Shown: positions 1 through 9,262, counted from the first letter of the stretch. The stretch is 50,304 bases of DNA from Caldilineaceae bacterium (GCA_020845455.1 JADLFO010000297.1:1-50304); one strand, 5' to 3'. The notes: generated by a model not told the origin, from the sequence alone. Program-made: numbers and translations.

Positions 1-93
1 TAAATAAGGAGTGCCCAATCGGGCGCAAACACCTGGAACAGCCGCGGCGCGGCGGCGTCCCCATTTTATCGATCCCATGAGCGAACGCGAGCT

Positions 94-2544
94 ATGCTGC
101 CCAATATTCTGATCCTTCCCGGCGTGATCCTCATTGTGGCCGTGTTGTTGGCCGGTGGGTTCTTTCTCTACATCTACTGGTGGTTGGTGCAGCGCCCCAC
201 CCCCAAGCTAGACGGCACAGTGCGGCTTGACTGTCTGGATCAACCGGTGGAGGTGCTGCGCGACCGGCATGGCATCCCGCACATCTATGCTCAGACGTTG
301 AGCGATCTGCTGCGTGCCCAGGGCTATGTGCATGCCCAGGAGCGTCTGTGGCAGATGGAGCAGAATCGCCGAATTGCGCGCGGGACACTGGCCGAGGCCT
401 ATGGCGAGGCGGCGCTGGACGCCGACCGCTTCAGCCGAATTGTGGGTTTTCGACGGGCTGCGGCGGCGGAGTTGGCCGGGTTGGATGTGGAGACGAGGCA
501 GGCGCTGGCGTGGTACGCCGAGGGCGTCAACGCCTTTATCGAGACGCATCCGGGCCGGTTGGGGGCAGAGTTCAATCTGCTGCGTGTGACACCGGAGCCT
601 TGGCAGCCGGAGGATATACTCGCCCATGCCAAGGTGATGGCCTGGGGGTTGAGCGTCAACTGGGAAAGTGAGTTGACGCGCCTGCGGCTGCAGGAACGCA
701 TCGGCCCCATCCGCGCCGCCGACCTGGAACCTGATTACCCGGCTGCCAACCCGGTAATCGCCGAAGCGGTGGGCAGCCATGAAAGCACGCGGCTGCTCTC
801 CACCGCCGGGCTGCTCTTGAACGAATATGAGAAGGTCAAGCCATGGCTGGGGCAGCCGGTGGAAGGGCGCGGCAGCAATGCATGGGCAGTGGCCCCCAAG
901 CGCAGCGCGTCGCGCCGTGCCTTGCTCTGCAATGACCCGCACTTGGCGCTGCAGATGCCGGGGGTCTGGTTTGAGAACCATCTGGTCTGTCCAGACTTTG
1001 AGGTGAGCGGGGTTTCGTTTGCAGGCACGCCGGGCATAATCTTGGGGCACAACGCGTACATCGCTTGGGGCATGACCAACGCCTACCCCGATGTGCAAGA
1101 CCTGTTTGTGGAGCGTCCGCGCCCTGATACACCGGACACTTTTGCCTGTGGCGACGGGTGGGAAGCTGCGCAGGTGATCGAGGAGACCATTCAGATCCGG
1201 CGGCGTGAGCCGCACGTCGAGCGCGTGGTGATCACGCGCCACGGCCCGCTGATCTCCAACCTGACCGCACAGTCCAACACGGTCATGCCCTTGGCGCTGC
1301 AGTGGGTGGGGCATACACCGGGCCAGACGGTGCGCGCTGTGCTCAAGTTGAACCGCGCCCGCAACTGGGAAGAGTTTCAGGCCGCGCTGATGGACTGGGC
1401 TGCGCCGGCGCAGACCGTGGTCTTTGCCGATGCCGACGGCAACCTCGGCCAGGTGTTGGCCGGTGCGATCCCGCGGCGTGAGCAGAACCTGGGGCTGCTT
1501 CCCGCCCCCGGCTGGGACCCGGCATATGACTGGCGAGGGATGATCCCATGGGATGAACTGCCGCGCGCCTATAACCCGGCGTCGGGGCTGGTCGTCACGG
1601 CTAACAATAAGATGGTAGGCGACGAGTATCCCCACTTTATGGGGATCGAAACGCTGCCCGGCTGGCGCGCGGCGCGGCTGGAGGAGTTGCTCGCCGAGAA
1701 GGAGCGCTTTAGCCTGCGCGACATGCAAGAGATGCAGCTGGATACCCTGAGCAAGTATGCCGCGGCGCTGGCCCCCTACTTTGCCCAGTTGAACAGCGAC
1801 GACACTTGGATGAAGATAGCGATCACCTATCTGCGCAAGTGGGATTTCCGCATGGACTCCGAGAGTACGGCGGCGATCATCTTCCATTATGCGCTGGCCT
1901 GTCTTTTGGAAGAGGTCTTTGGCAAGAAGCTGGGCGATCTGGCTCCGGCCTATTACGGCATCAGCAGCAGCCCGATCTTTTTGATTGACGGCTTTTTGCT
2001 GCGCGCCCAGACGCGGCTGCTGGAAATGGTGGCGGCGGGGGAATCGTCCTGGTTTGCCGATGCGGCGACGGGCGCGCTGCGCAGCCGCGACGAGGTGCTC
2101 ACGCGCGCGCTGTCGGAGGCGGTCAAACGGCTGCGCGCCGAATTCGGCGATAACGCCCGCCGTTGGGCATGGGGGCGCGCCCATCAGGTGCGCTATACCC
2201 ATCCCTTGGGCAGCGTGCGGCTCTTCCGGTCGATCTTTAACCGAGGCCCCTACCCTGTGGGGGGAGACGGCACAACCCCTAATCAGGCCTATGCGCCGCC
2301 GGTGCTGCCGTTGGGGTTGGTGCAGGTGACGGCCAGCTATCGCCAAGTCTTTGAGGTGGGGGTGTGGGATCGCGCCCAAAGCGTGATCACGTCGGGCCAG
2401 TCGGGGCATCCGCTCTCGAACCACTATGCCGACCAGATCACGATGTGGCGGGAGGGCGTCTATCATCCGATGCCCTGGTCGCGTGAGGCAGTGGAAGAGG
2501 CAGCGCACTATCGTGCCACCTTGACCCCAACCACATCTGACTAG
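94..2544 (+). CDS. Penicillin acylase family protein (Ntn hydrolase)
   Basis: An 816-residue protein with the usual length of the penicillin amidase family (S45), which hydrolyses amide bonds of acylated amines, acyl-homoserine lactones or beta-lactams. Residues 7-30 form one hydrophobic segment, so it is probably membrane-anchored or exported. The alpha-subunit region has the family pattern DRHGIPHIYA, and GRGSNAWAV places the N-terminal nucleophile at Ser261. Family members cut themselves just before this Ser to give alpha and beta chains. CNDPHL and the later TANNKM block are also typical. No clear Shine-Dalgarno site precedes the ATG. It is convergent with the next gene, 9 bp away. The substrate cannot be told from sequence. 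Confidence 0.9.
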   Translation: MLPNILILPGVILIVAVLLAGGFFLYIYWWLVQRPTPKLDGTVRLDCLDQPVEVLRDRHGIPHIYAQTLSDLLRAQGYVHAQERLWQMEQNRRIARGTLAEAYGEAALDADRFSRIVGFRRAAAAELAGLDVETRQALAWYAEGVNAFIETHPGRLGAEFNLLRVTPEPWQPEDILAHAKVMAWGLSVNWESELTRLRLQERIGPIRAADLEPDYPAANPVIAEAVGSHESTRLLSTAGLLLNEYEKVKPWLGQPVEGRGSNAWAVAPKRSASRRALLCNDPHLALQMPGVWFENHLVCPDFEVSGVSFAGTPGIILGHNAYIAWGMTNAYPDVQDLFVERPRPDTPDTFACGDGWEAAQVIEETIQIRRREPHVERVVITRHGPLISNLTAQSNTVMPLALQWVGHTPGQTVRAVLKLNRARNWEEFQAALMDWAAPAQTVVFADADGNLGQVLAGAIPRREQNLGLLPAPGWDPAYDWRGMIPWDELPRAYNPASGLVVTANNKMVGDEYPHFMGIETLPGWRAARLEELLAEKERFSLRDMQEMQLDTLSKYAAALAPYFAQLNSDDTWMKIAITYLRKWDFRMDSESTAAIIFHYALACLLEEVFGKKLGDLAPAYYGISSSPIFLIDGFLLRAQTRLLEMVAAGESSWFADAATGALRSRDEVLTRALSEAVKRLRAEFGDNARRWAWGRAHQVRYTHPLGSVRLFRSIFNRGPYPVGGDGTTPNQAYAPPVLPLGLVQVTASYRQVFEVGVWDRAQSVITSGQSGHPLSNHYADQITMWREGVYHPMPWSREAVEEAAHYRATLTPTTSD

Positions 2545-2553
2545 CGTGGCCGG

Positions 2554-3183
2554 TTAGCGTTTGGTTCCGGTGATGGCGCAGGTCTGGCGGAGATAGGCCG
2601 TATCGTGGATTTGCGCGACAAGAAACGCGGCGAGGTCGGCGCGTGCGATGCGGCCGGCGCGCAGGCTGGAGCCGCTGCCGACTGTGTAATGGCCTGTGGC
2701 CGGGCCGTCGATCAGCCCGCCCGGGCGCACGATCGTCCAGTCAAGATCGCTGCCGCGGACGATGGCCTCCTGCGCTTCTTTGTCCTGCATGGTTTGGCGC
2801 AAGAGGGTTTTGGTGAGCAGTTTGAAGAAGAATGGAACCTGGTCGCGGCTATCGCCCACGCCGATCGCGCTGACGACCACTAAGCGGCGGACACCTTGGT
2901 TTTGCATGGCGTCTACGATCAGACCTGTGCCGCGCGAGACCACGCGGTCGGGGTTGGCGGAGGTGTTGCCGAGGCAGATGATGGCCGCGCCTGCCCCGCG
3001 CAGTGCGCCCGCGACTGGTTCGGCGTTGAGGACATTTCCAGGGATAATGTGCAGGTTTGGGTGCGTCGCCGGCATCTTGGCGGGATCACGCACCAGCGCG
3101 GCGACGCTGTAGCCGGCGGCCAGTGCCTGTTGGGTAACCTGGCGGCCCGTGCCGCCGGTTGCGCCAAAAAGGGCAATCTGCAC
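2554..3183 (-). CDS. NAD(P)-binding NmrA/atypical SDR protein
   Basis: A 209-residue Rossmann-fold protein. The N-terminus reads IALFGATGGTGRQV, the GxxGxxG dinucleotide site of NmrA-like or biliverdin-reductase-B-like atypical short-chain dehydrogenases. Further on, VVVSAIGVGDS and TIVRPGGLIDGP match the SDR5 pattern used by these proteins. It may act as an NAD(P)H-dependent reductase or a redox-sensing regulator; the substrate is unknown. The start is GTG with AAGGAG six bases upstream. A good sigma-70 type promoter lies about 75-105 bp upstream of the start codon. It is divergent from the MFS pump gene at 3352. Confidence 0.85.
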   Translation of the reverse strand: MQIALFGATGGTGRQVTQQALAAGYSVAALVRDPAKMPATHPNLHIIPGNVLNAEPVAGALRGAGAAIICLGNTSANPDRVVSRGTGLIVDAMQNQGVRRLVVVSAIGVGDSRDQVPFFFKLLTKTLLRQTMQDKEAQEAIVRGSDLDWTIVRPGGLIDGPATGHYTVGSGSSLRAGRIARADLAAFLVAQIHDTAYLRQTCAITGTKR

Positions 3184-3257
3184 AATGATCTCCTTGTCTA
3201 AGCCAGTGCTGTCCGGTCTGGGCGATAGACCAATAGCCTGGGGCTGATCTGCCCTGC

Positions 3258-3287
3258 ATTATACGGCGCGGGCGGGGTATGCGCCAA
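3258..3287 (-). promoter_or_regulatory. Sigma-70 type promoter of the NmrA-like gene
   Basis: On the minus strand TTGGCG (3287-3282) and a perfect TATAAT (3263-3258) are separated by 18 bp. This would start a transcript near 3251 with a leader of about 65 nt to the GTG at 3183. I see no equally good promoter for the divergent MFS gene. Confidence 0.5.
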
Positions 3288-3351
3288 CCTCGTGATGCTG
3301 ACAGCCACATGCCGTTCGACCGCCCCTTTCCTAGATTCCTTATCCTGAACC

Positions 3352-4824
3352 ATGAAAAGAAGCACAATGCAGCCTGGAGCGATTGATTACAGCCGGAAAT
3401 GGGCCGTGATGGCCTCGGTGGCGATGGGGATTTTCCTGTCGACGATTGACGGCAGCATCGTCAATGTGGCGCTGCCCACGCTGGAGCGGGTCTTTCAGAC
3501 CAACTTTGCCGCTGTGCAGTGGGTCGTGTTGGCCTATCTGTTGACGGTCACTACGCTGATGCTCAGCGTGGGGCGGCTGGCGGACATGCAGGGCAAGAAG
3601 CGCATCTATTTGAGCGGCTTTGCCGTCTTCACCCTGGGGTCTGTTCTCTGCGCCATCTCTTGGAATATCTATGCGCTGATTGGGTTCCGGGTACTGCAGG
3701 CCATCGGCGCGTCGATGGTGATGGCGCTGGGGACGGCGATTCTCACCGAGTCCTTTCCGCCAACCGAGCGCGGGCGAGCCTTGGGCATCGGCGGCGCGAT
3801 GGTCAGCATCGGCATTGTCACCGGCCCCACGGTGGGCGGCCTCCTGCTCGACGCCTTTTCGTGGCACTGGATCTTTCTGGTCAATCTGCCGGTGGGGATT
3901 GTGGGCCTTCTTTTGGGGCTGCGCAACTTGCCCGATCTGCGCCCGGCAGTACGTCAGCCGTTTGACTTTGCCGGGGCCTTCTCGCTCTTTGCCGGCCTGA
4001 TGGGGCTGCTGCTGGCGCTCACGCTCGGCCAGGGGATGGGCTATCGTCACCCGCTGATCTTGGGGCTGTTTGGGCTGTGGCTGGTGATGTTGGCGCTCTT
4101 TCTTTGGATCGAGCGCCGTGTGCGCTATCCGATGATCAACCTGAGCATGTTTCGCAACGCCCAGTTCAGCACCAACTTGGGCACGGGGTTCCTGGTCTTT
4201 ATCTCCACGTCTGGGGCGACGATCCTGATCCCCTTTTTGCTCCAGGGCGTCATGGGCTATGATGTGCGTACTGTGGGGTTGATGATGGGCGTGATTCCCT
4301 TTGGGCTGGGGGTGATGGCCCCCATCGCCGGGGCGATGTCGGATCGTTTCGGCTCGCGCCCAATCACGGTGATCGGTCTCGCCATTGTCGCGACCGGTTT
4401 CTACAGCGCCAGCACGCTGAACCTCGACACCAGCATCACGGGCTATGTCCTGCGCTTTTTGCCGATCGGGATCGGGCTGGGTACGTTTCAGTCGCCCAAC
4501 AACAGCGCCGTGATGGGGGCAGCGCCGCGCGAGAACCTGGGCGTGGCGTCTGGGCTGCTTGCGATCACGCGCACGATGGGCCAGGTGACCGGCGTCGCCA
4601 TCATGGGCGCATTTTGGGCGGGGCGCGTGGCGGCGCACAGCGGCGCTCGGGTTGCATCTGAGACGACGCAGGCCCCGCCCGAGGCGCAACTGTTTGGGTT
4701 TCAGGATACGTTTGTCTTGATGGCGCTGTTGGTTGTGGTGGCGCTGGCGTTCGCCGTGCGTGCGTTGTGGCTGCAACGGCGGCTGGCGCACCAAGCGCAT
4801 TCGACGCCCCTGCCTCGGACCTAA
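3352..4824 (+). CDS. DHA2-family (EmrB/QacA) MFS efflux transporter
   Basis: A 490-residue very hydrophobic protein of 14-helix size, as in the drug:H+ antiporter-2 family. The first helix carries FLSTIDGSIVNVALPTL, close to the family D1 motif (D..IVNVALP). GRLADMQGKKRIYLSGF is the loop 2-3 motif A, and GPTVGGLLLDAFSWHWIFLVNLPVG is motif C followed by the usual WRWIF-like stretch. It should export small lipophilic compounds across the inner membrane using the proton gradient. An alternative ATG at 3367 is preceded by AAAAGAAG and may be the true start. No TetR/MarR regulator is next to it. Confidence 0.92.
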   Translation: MKRSTMQPGAIDYSRKWAVMASVAMGIFLSTIDGSIVNVALPTLERVFQTNFAAVQWVVLAYLLTVTTLMLSVGRLADMQGKKRIYLSGFAVFTLGSVLCAISWNIYALIGFRVLQAIGASMVMALGTAILTESFPPTERGRALGIGGAMVSIGIVTGPTVGGLLLDAFSWHWIFLVNLPVGIVGLLLGLRNLPDLRPAVRQPFDFAGAFSLFAGLMGLLLALTLGQGMGYRHPLILGLFGLWLVMLALFLWIERRVRYPMINLSMFRNAQFSTNLGTGFLVFISTSGATILIPFLLQGVMGYDVRTVGLMMGVIPFGLGVMAPIAGAMSDRFGSRPITVIGLAIVATGFYSASTLNLDTSITGYVLRFLPIGIGLGTFQSPNNSAVMGAAPRENLGVASGLLAITRTMGQVTGVAIMGAFWAGRVAAHSGARVASETTQAPPEAQLFGFQDTFVLMALLVVVALAFAVRALWLQRRLAHQAHSTPLPRT

Positions 4825-4873
4825 TCCATTTTCCATCTCGCCGCAGCGTGAGGCGGCCACACAGTGAGGGGCT

Positions 4874-5740
4874 ATGACATCGGCAACTGTGCGTTTGAGC
4901 GCATTCGGCGACGAGATCGCCGACGACTTGGACACGCAACTGGCGCTGCTGCGCGAACTGGAGATCGGCGGGCTGGAGTTGCGCGGCGTGTGGGGCAAGA
5001 ATGTGCTCGACCTGACCGATGCGGAGGTGGCGCGTATCGGCCAGATGTGCGCCGACGCACAGGTCGAGGTCAGCGCGCTGGGCAGCCCGGTAGGCAAGTC
5101 GCCCTTGAGCCGGCCCGAAGCGGTTGAACTCGGCAACCTGCGCCGCATCTTTGAGATCGCGCGGGGGTTGGGCGTGGCGCGTGTGCGGGTCTTTTCCTTT
5201 TACCCGGAAGAGACGCCGGCAGCGCGTGCGCTTGACCAGGCGGCGGCGCGGCTGGCAAGAATGGCCGAGATGGCTCAGTCCGCCGGGGTCACGCTGCTGT
5301 TGGAGAATGAAAAGGGCATCGTGGGGGACACAATCGCCCGCTGCGCGGCGCTGCTCGACGCCGTGCCGCACCTGCGCTTTGCCTGGGACCCGGCCAATTT
5401 TGTCCAGGTGGGCGAACTGGCCCAGGCCGTCGACGGCTGGCCGCGCCTGGGCAGCCGGGTGGGCCATGTGCATGTCAAAGACCTCGACGCCGCCACAGGG
5501 GCAGTGCGGCCCGCGGGCGAGGGTGACGGGCAGGTGGTTGCGCTGTTGGAACATTTAGCCGCGGCAGGCTATCAGGGCTATGTGGCGCTGGAGCCGCATC
5601 TGGCCGTGGCGGGCCATTCCAGCGGTTTCAGCGGGCCGGAGGGGATGCGGGTGGCCGCGGCCGCGCTGCGCCGCTGTCTCGATCAAGCCGGGCCGGCCGA
5701 GACGCGGCCGGCCTGGGCCAAGCCGGATAGAAAAGGATAA
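4874..5740 (+). CDS. Sugar phosphate isomerase/epimerase (TIM barrel) 1
   Basis: A 288-residue xylose-isomerase-like TIM barrel (AP endonuclease 2 fold). Metal and catalytic positions are visible in order: Glu in LLLENEKG, Asp in FAWDPANF, His in HVHVKD and Glu in VALEPH. These suggest an active ketose/aldose isomerase or 3-epimerase. The start ATG follows GTGAGGGGCT. The next isomerase begins 6 bp after its stop, and that gene overlaps nanE, so the three are probably one operon. The sugar is unknown. Confidence 0.85.
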   Translation: MTSATVRLSAFGDEIADDLDTQLALLRELEIGGLELRGVWGKNVLDLTDAEVARIGQMCADAQVEVSALGSPVGKSPLSRPEAVELGNLRRIFEIARGLGVARVRVFSFYPEETPAARALDQAAARLARMAEMAQSAGVTLLLENEKGIVGDTIARCAALLDAVPHLRFAWDPANFVQVGELAQAVDGWPRLGSRVGHVHVKDLDAATGAVRPAGEGDGQVVALLEHLAAAGYQGYVALEPHLAVAGHSSGFSGPEGMRVAAAALRRCLDQAGPAETRPAWAKPDRKG

Positions 5741-5746
5741 CCGCGC

Positions 5747-6544
5747 ATGATCCGTTTGGGCTGCTGCGGCGCACTCGACCAGGCCGAGATCGCGCGTGCC
5801 GCGGGTTTTGACTATCTCGAATGCACGGTCGTGTCGCTGCAGCCGGAGGCGGACGACGCAACCGCTGCGCCGATCCTGGCGGCCTATCGCGCCGCGCCGC
5901 TGCCGGTGGATGCCTTCAACGTGTTGCTGCCGCGCGACCTCAAGGTCGTGGGGCCGGAGGTAGACTGGCCGCGCGTCGAACGCTATGTGGCGAACGCGCT
6001 GGCGCGCGTGGCGGCGGTGGGCGCGCAGCGGGTGGTCTTTGGCAGCGGCGGGGCGCGCAACGTGCCTGAGGGTTTTGACCGCGGTCAGGCAGAGGATCAG
6101 CTCGTGCGCTTTCTGGGGCTGCTGGCCGATCAGTCCGAGCCGCGCGCCATCACGGTTGTGATTGAGCCGCTCAACCGCAAGGAGTCCAATATCCTCAACG
6201 ATGTGCCGGAGGCGGCGCGGCTTGCCCGGCGGGTCAACCGCCCGTCGATCCGGGTGCTGGCCGACCTCTATCATATGCAGGAAGAGGGCGAGCCGCCGGC
6301 GAACATCGCATCCAACGGCGCGTGGCTGGAGCACATCCACGTGGCGGACAGCGGACGGCTTGCGCCGGGTACAGGCACATACCCCTATACGGCGTTTGCA
6401 GACGAACTTGCCGCCATCGGTTATGGCCGCGGCGAATGGGGTGGCATTTCGGTGGAATGCCGCTGGCAGGATTTCGCACGCGAAGCGCCTGCCGCGGTCG
6501 GGTTCCTGCGCAGCATTTGGCCGAAGGAAGGGAACCCACGATGA
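5747..6544 (+). CDS. Sugar phosphate isomerase/epimerase (tagatose-3-epimerase-like) 2
   Basis: A 265-residue TIM barrel resembling D-tagatose/D-psicose 3-epimerases. The metal site reads [10 protein letters not shown] (Glu), LADLYHM (Asp), HIHVADSGR (His) and SVECRW (Glu). The HVADSGR and PLNR stretches are characteristic of the epimerase branch. The stop codon overlaps the nanE start as ATGA, indicating translational coupling. Together with nanE it suggests a small sugar-interconversion operon, although no kinase or transporter is next to it. Confidence 0.87.
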   Translation: MIRLGCCGALDQAEIARAAGFDYLECTVVSLQPEADDATAAPILAAYRAAPLPVDAFNVLLPRDLKVVGPEVDWPRVERYVANALARVAAVGAQRVVFGSGGARNVPEGFDRGQAEDQLVRFLGLLADQSEPRAITVVIEPLNRKESNILNDVPEAARLARRVNRPSIRVLADLYHMQEEGEPPANIASNGAWLEHIHVADSGRLAPGTGTYPYTAFADELAAIGYGRGEWGGISVECRWQDFAREAPAAVGFLRSIWPKEGNPR

Positions 6545-7254
6545 GCGCACAAGCGGGGAAACTGGCTCAATTTGTAACACAGGTGCGCGGCCGGGTGATC
6601 GTCTCCTGCCAGGCGCTGGCGCATGAGCCGCTGCACGGCGCGCAGATCATGGCGCGCATGGCCGCGGCCGCGCAGCAGGGGGGCGCAGCCGCCATCCGCG
6701 CCAACGGGCCGGAGGATGTACGCGCCATCGTCGCAGCGGTGGACCTGCCGGTGATCGGTCTCTTTAAGGAAGATATACCGGGCTATCCGGTCTATATCAC
6801 GCCGACGCTGGCCCATGCGGTGCAGATCGGGCGGGCGGGGGCGGCGGCAATCGCCATCGACGCCACGGCCCGCGCCCGCCCACAGCCAGGCACGCTGGCC
6901 GAATTCATCGACGCTATCCACAGCGAGACAGGCTGTCTGGTGCTGGCCGACATTTCGACGGAGGAAGAAGGGATCGCGGCCGAGGCCGCGGGCGCGGACA
7001 TGGTATCGACTACGATGTCGGGCTATACGGAGACTAGCCCGCAGCAGCGCGAGCCGGATCTGGCGCTGGTGGCGGCGCTGGCGCGGCGGCTGCGCGTGCC
7101 GCTGCTGGCGGAGGGTCGCTACCGGCTGCCGGAGCAGGTAGCCGCAGCCTTGCAGGCGGGCGCGCTGGCGGTGGTGGTGGGCGGCGCGATCACGCGGCCC
7201 CAGGAGATCACGCGCTGGTTTGTGGAGGGGATCGCCGGCGCCACCGGCGCGTGA
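6541..7254 (+). CDS. nanE: N-acylmannosamine-6-phosphate 2-epimerase-like (NanE)
   Basis: A 237-residue protein that aligns by eye with NanE, which converts N-acetylmannosamine-6-P to N-acetylglucosamine-6-P. Recognisable blocks are [28 protein letters not shown] (holding the catalytic-type Lys), [18 protein letters not shown] and [12 protein letters not shown]. The ATG at 6541 gives a normal-length protein and overlaps the previous stop; the same frame is open further upstream but that part lies inside the other gene. No nanA, nanK or sialic acid transporter is seen in the window, so the physiological substrate here may differ. Confidence 0.88.
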   Translation: MSAQAGKLAQFVTQVRGRVIVSCQALAHEPLHGAQIMARMAAAAQQGGAAAIRANGPEDVRAIVAAVDLPVIGLFKEDIPGYPVYITPTLAHAVQIGRAGAAAIAIDATARARPQPGTLAEFIDAIHSETGCLVLADISTEEEGIAAEAAGADMVSTTMSGYTETSPQQREPDLALVAALARRLRVPLLAEGRYRLPEQVAAALQAGALAVVVGGAITRPQEITRWFVEGIAGATGA

Positions 7255-7284
7255 TCTCCTGGGGCAGAGAGATTTCTCGACTTG

Positions 7285-7312
7285 GCCTCTGCGTACGCAA
7301 GGGCGCAGAGGC
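7285..7312. terminator. Hairpin between convergent nanE and isomerase genes
   Basis: GCCTCTGCG (7285-7293) and CGCAGAGGC (7304-7312) form a perfect 9-bp inverted repeat with a 10-nt loop. It lies in the 105-bp gap between two convergent genes, where a bidirectional terminator would be expected. There is no T tract on either side, so intrinsic termination is doubtful; it may be a Rho-type or mRNA-stabilising hairpin. Confidence 0.4.
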
Positions 7313-7359
7313 GCAGGGGGAACCGAGTCTCGGAATGACAGGCTGCTGATTGGCTTGGT

Positions 7360-8157
7360 TTAGCGCGCGCCGCAGGCTTGCAGACAGGCCTGCATGTGGC
7401 CGCGCGATTCGGCGGCGATCACGCAGCACTGTGCGACGCTGTACTCCCTGGCCCCGATGATCTCCAGATCGAGCGGGCCGGTGTAGCCATTCTCATGCAG
7501 CACACGCACATAGCCCACCAGGTCGATGTCGCCGCGGCCGTTGGCCTGCATCTCCGGTTTGCCCGGCCCCTGCTGGCGGCCTTTACAGTCGCGGATGTGG
7601 ACGTGTTTGACGCGGCTGATCACGGCGGCGATGGCCTCGACCGGATTTTCATTGGCGCGGTAGATGTGCGAGGGGTCCATGTCGATGCCAAAGCTCGGCG
7701 AGCTGATCGCCTCCATGACTTTGAGCGTAGTCGGCGTATTGTAGACCGAGTGGCCCACGTGCGCCTTGACGCACAGCGTCACGCCGTAGCGTTCGGCCAT
7801 CTGCACCAGCTTGCCCAGCTCGTCGATTGTCTGCTCCAGGCTGCCCGGCTCGCCGGTCTTGCCGCCCGGACCACAGTTGATGATCGGGATGCCGATCTCG
7901 ACCGCGGCCTGCATGGCCTGTTCCATCTTGGCCGGGTCGCGCGAGGGCTGTTCCATGGCAAGCAGTTCGAGATTGTAACTCTGCGCCAGCCGTTTGACCT
8001 CCGGCGCGATCTCGTGCCAGCGGTCGAGCACCAGGTGTTCGCTCATGCCGTCGATGGCCGAGAGTTCGATGCCGTCATAGCCGGAGAGCGCGATGTACTT
8101 GAAGGCGGTTTCTAGGTCGTAGCCGCCGAAGAGAACTGAGTTTGCGCCTAATTTCAT
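7360..8157 (-). CDS. Sugar phosphate isomerase/epimerase 3
   Basis: A 265-residue TIM barrel of the xylose isomerase-like family, reading MKLGANSVLFGGYD at the N-terminus. The ATG at 8157 sits 8 bases after AAGGAG and is preferred over one two codons upstream. Three of the four usual metal ligands are visible: Asp in GIDMDPSHI, His in HVHIRDCKG and Glu in LDLEIIGA. The first Glu, normally in a V-E-N type strand, is replaced by Lys in LCVKAHVG. It is the last gene of the long minus-strand cluster that begins near 16209. Substrate unknown. Confidence 0.83.
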   Translation of the reverse strand: MKLGANSVLFGGYDLETAFKYIALSGYDGIELSAIDGMSEHLVLDRWHEIAPEVKRLAQSYNLELLAMEQPSRDPAKMEQAMQAAVEIGIPIINCGPGGKTGEPGSLEQTIDELGKLVQMAERYGVTLCVKAHVGHSVYNTPTTLKVMEAISSPSFGIDMDPSHIYRANENPVEAIAAVISRVKHVHIRDCKGRQQGPGKPEMQANGRGDIDLVGYVRVLHENGYTGPLDLEIIGAREYSVAQCCVIAAESRGHMQACLQACGAR

Positions 8158-8202
8158 GGTCATGGCTCCTTGATTTAGACGTGCCGGTCTGGGCGTGTTG
8201 GG

Positions 8203-9252
8203 TTAGGTGCGGTCTACTGCGCCGGCCCGCGGGAAACGCACGCCCAGCTTGACGATCTCTTGAGGGTGGGTGGCAATGCGCGGGTAGACTTCGGGTAGGT
8301 CCTCGAAGTCGACGATGGGCTGGACAATGATTTCGGTTTGTAGGTCGCCGCGCGCCAGCAGCCGCCAGACGACGTCGAAGATGCGGTTTTCGTCCCAGTT
8401 GGGGTAGTCGGGGTTGGGTTCGCTGCACGCGCGCGAGAAGACGATGCGCGGCCGGTTCATGTGGGCTTCGGCCCCAAAATCCAGCCCGGCGGGGTAGGCC
8501 CCAGGCCAGGCTCCGGCGACCACCGTGCCGAGATAGGCCACACCGCGCAGCGCGGCCTGCAGGGCACGGTGACTGCCGCTGTAGTCGATGCAGACATCCG
8601 CCCCGCGCGTGCCGGTGAGCTGCTTGATCTCCAGACCGGCGTCGCAGGCGTTGGGGTCCAGGCCATAATCTGCGCCGCAGGCGCGGGCAAGGTCTAGGCG
8701 CTGGGGCAGCGGGTCGACGGCGATGATGGGGTGAGCGCCTGCCAGCCGCACCAACTGCACGACGAGCAGGCCGATGGCCCCCATGCCAAAGACAGCCACG
8801 GCATCGCCGATGCGTACATGGCCGTCGCGCACAGCGCCCAGGGCAAAGTCGGCGGGGTCGAGACAGACCGCGGCCTGCCAGGGGACGCCGGCCGGCAGCC
8901 TACGCACGGTTTGCGGCCAGATATGCTCTTGGCGGAAAGGCGCATAGCGAAAGACGCGGTCGCCCGGCGCATGGGCCGTGACCTGGCTGCCCACCTCTAC
9001 GACTTCACCCACGATGATGTTGCCGAGCGCCACCGGGTAGTTGACGCCCGGAAGCTCTGGGCGGTGCAGGCGCAGTGTCTTGTCATAGCCGCCGCGCGGC
9101 GCGGCATAGCCTTGGTACAGCGCCATTTCTGTGCCGTGTTTGGCCGCGCCATAGAGCGCAGCCACGCGCAGTTGGTCGGGCTGCAGCGGCGGCAGGGTGA
9201 CGTCGCGCCAGGCGATTTGATTGGGGGCCGGGGCGATCAGTTCGCGTACCAT
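8203..9252 (-). CDS. Medium-chain dehydrogenase (alcohol dehydrogenase-like), zinc site atypical
   Basis: A 349-residue MDR superfamily protein: GroES-like N-terminal half with LGNIIVGEVVEVGSQV and PGDRV, then the Rossmann half with AVFGMGAIGLLVVQLV and D at the end of the next strand (IIAVDPL). The catalytic-zinc Cys (usually C-G-x-D/E) is replaced in KHGTEMALYQG, and no structural-zinc four-Cys lobe is present. It therefore resembles zinc-poor MDR relatives that carry a GTE motif. It likely oxidises a sugar or sugar alcohol within the surrounding cluster, but this is inferred from position only. Confidence 0.82.
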   Translation of the reverse strand: MVRELIAPAPNQIAWRDVTLPPLQPDQLRVAALYGAAKHGTEMALYQGYAAPRGGYDKTLRLHRPELPGVNYPVALGNIIVGEVVEVGSQVTAHAPGDRVFRYAPFRQEHIWPQTVRRLPAGVPWQAAVCLDPADFALGAVRDGHVRIGDAVAVFGMGAIGLLVVQLVRLAGAHPIIAVDPLPQRLDLARACGADYGLDPNACDAGLEIKQLTGTRGADVCIDYSGSHRALQAALRGVAYLGTVVAGAWPGAYPAGLDFGAEAHMNRPRIVFSRACSEPNPDYPNWDENRIFDVVWRLLARGDLQTEIIVQPIVDFEDLPEVYPRIATHPQEIVKLGVRFPRAGAVDRT

Positions 9253-9262
9253 GTCGATGCTC

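Noticed and set aside
1..93. Coding sequence before the acylase gene
   Set aside because: The stretch has only an 11-codon ATG frame at 77 and no ribosome site; TAA at 1-3 could be the stop of a gene outside the window.
208..2508. A 766-codon open frame antisense to the penicillin acylase gene
   Set aside because: It lies opposite a clear gene in a GC-rich region, is rich in Arg, His, Gln and Pro and has no recognisable motif; it is a codon-bias shadow.
3340..5148. A 602-codon antisense frame over the MFS and isomerase genes
   Set aside because: It spans two recognised genes and an intergenic gap and has low-complexity His/Arg/Gln composition.
7255..7359. tRNA or small RNA gene in the convergent gap
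   Set aside because: The only structure is the 9-bp hairpin; I see no T-loop, acceptor stem pairing or promoter.
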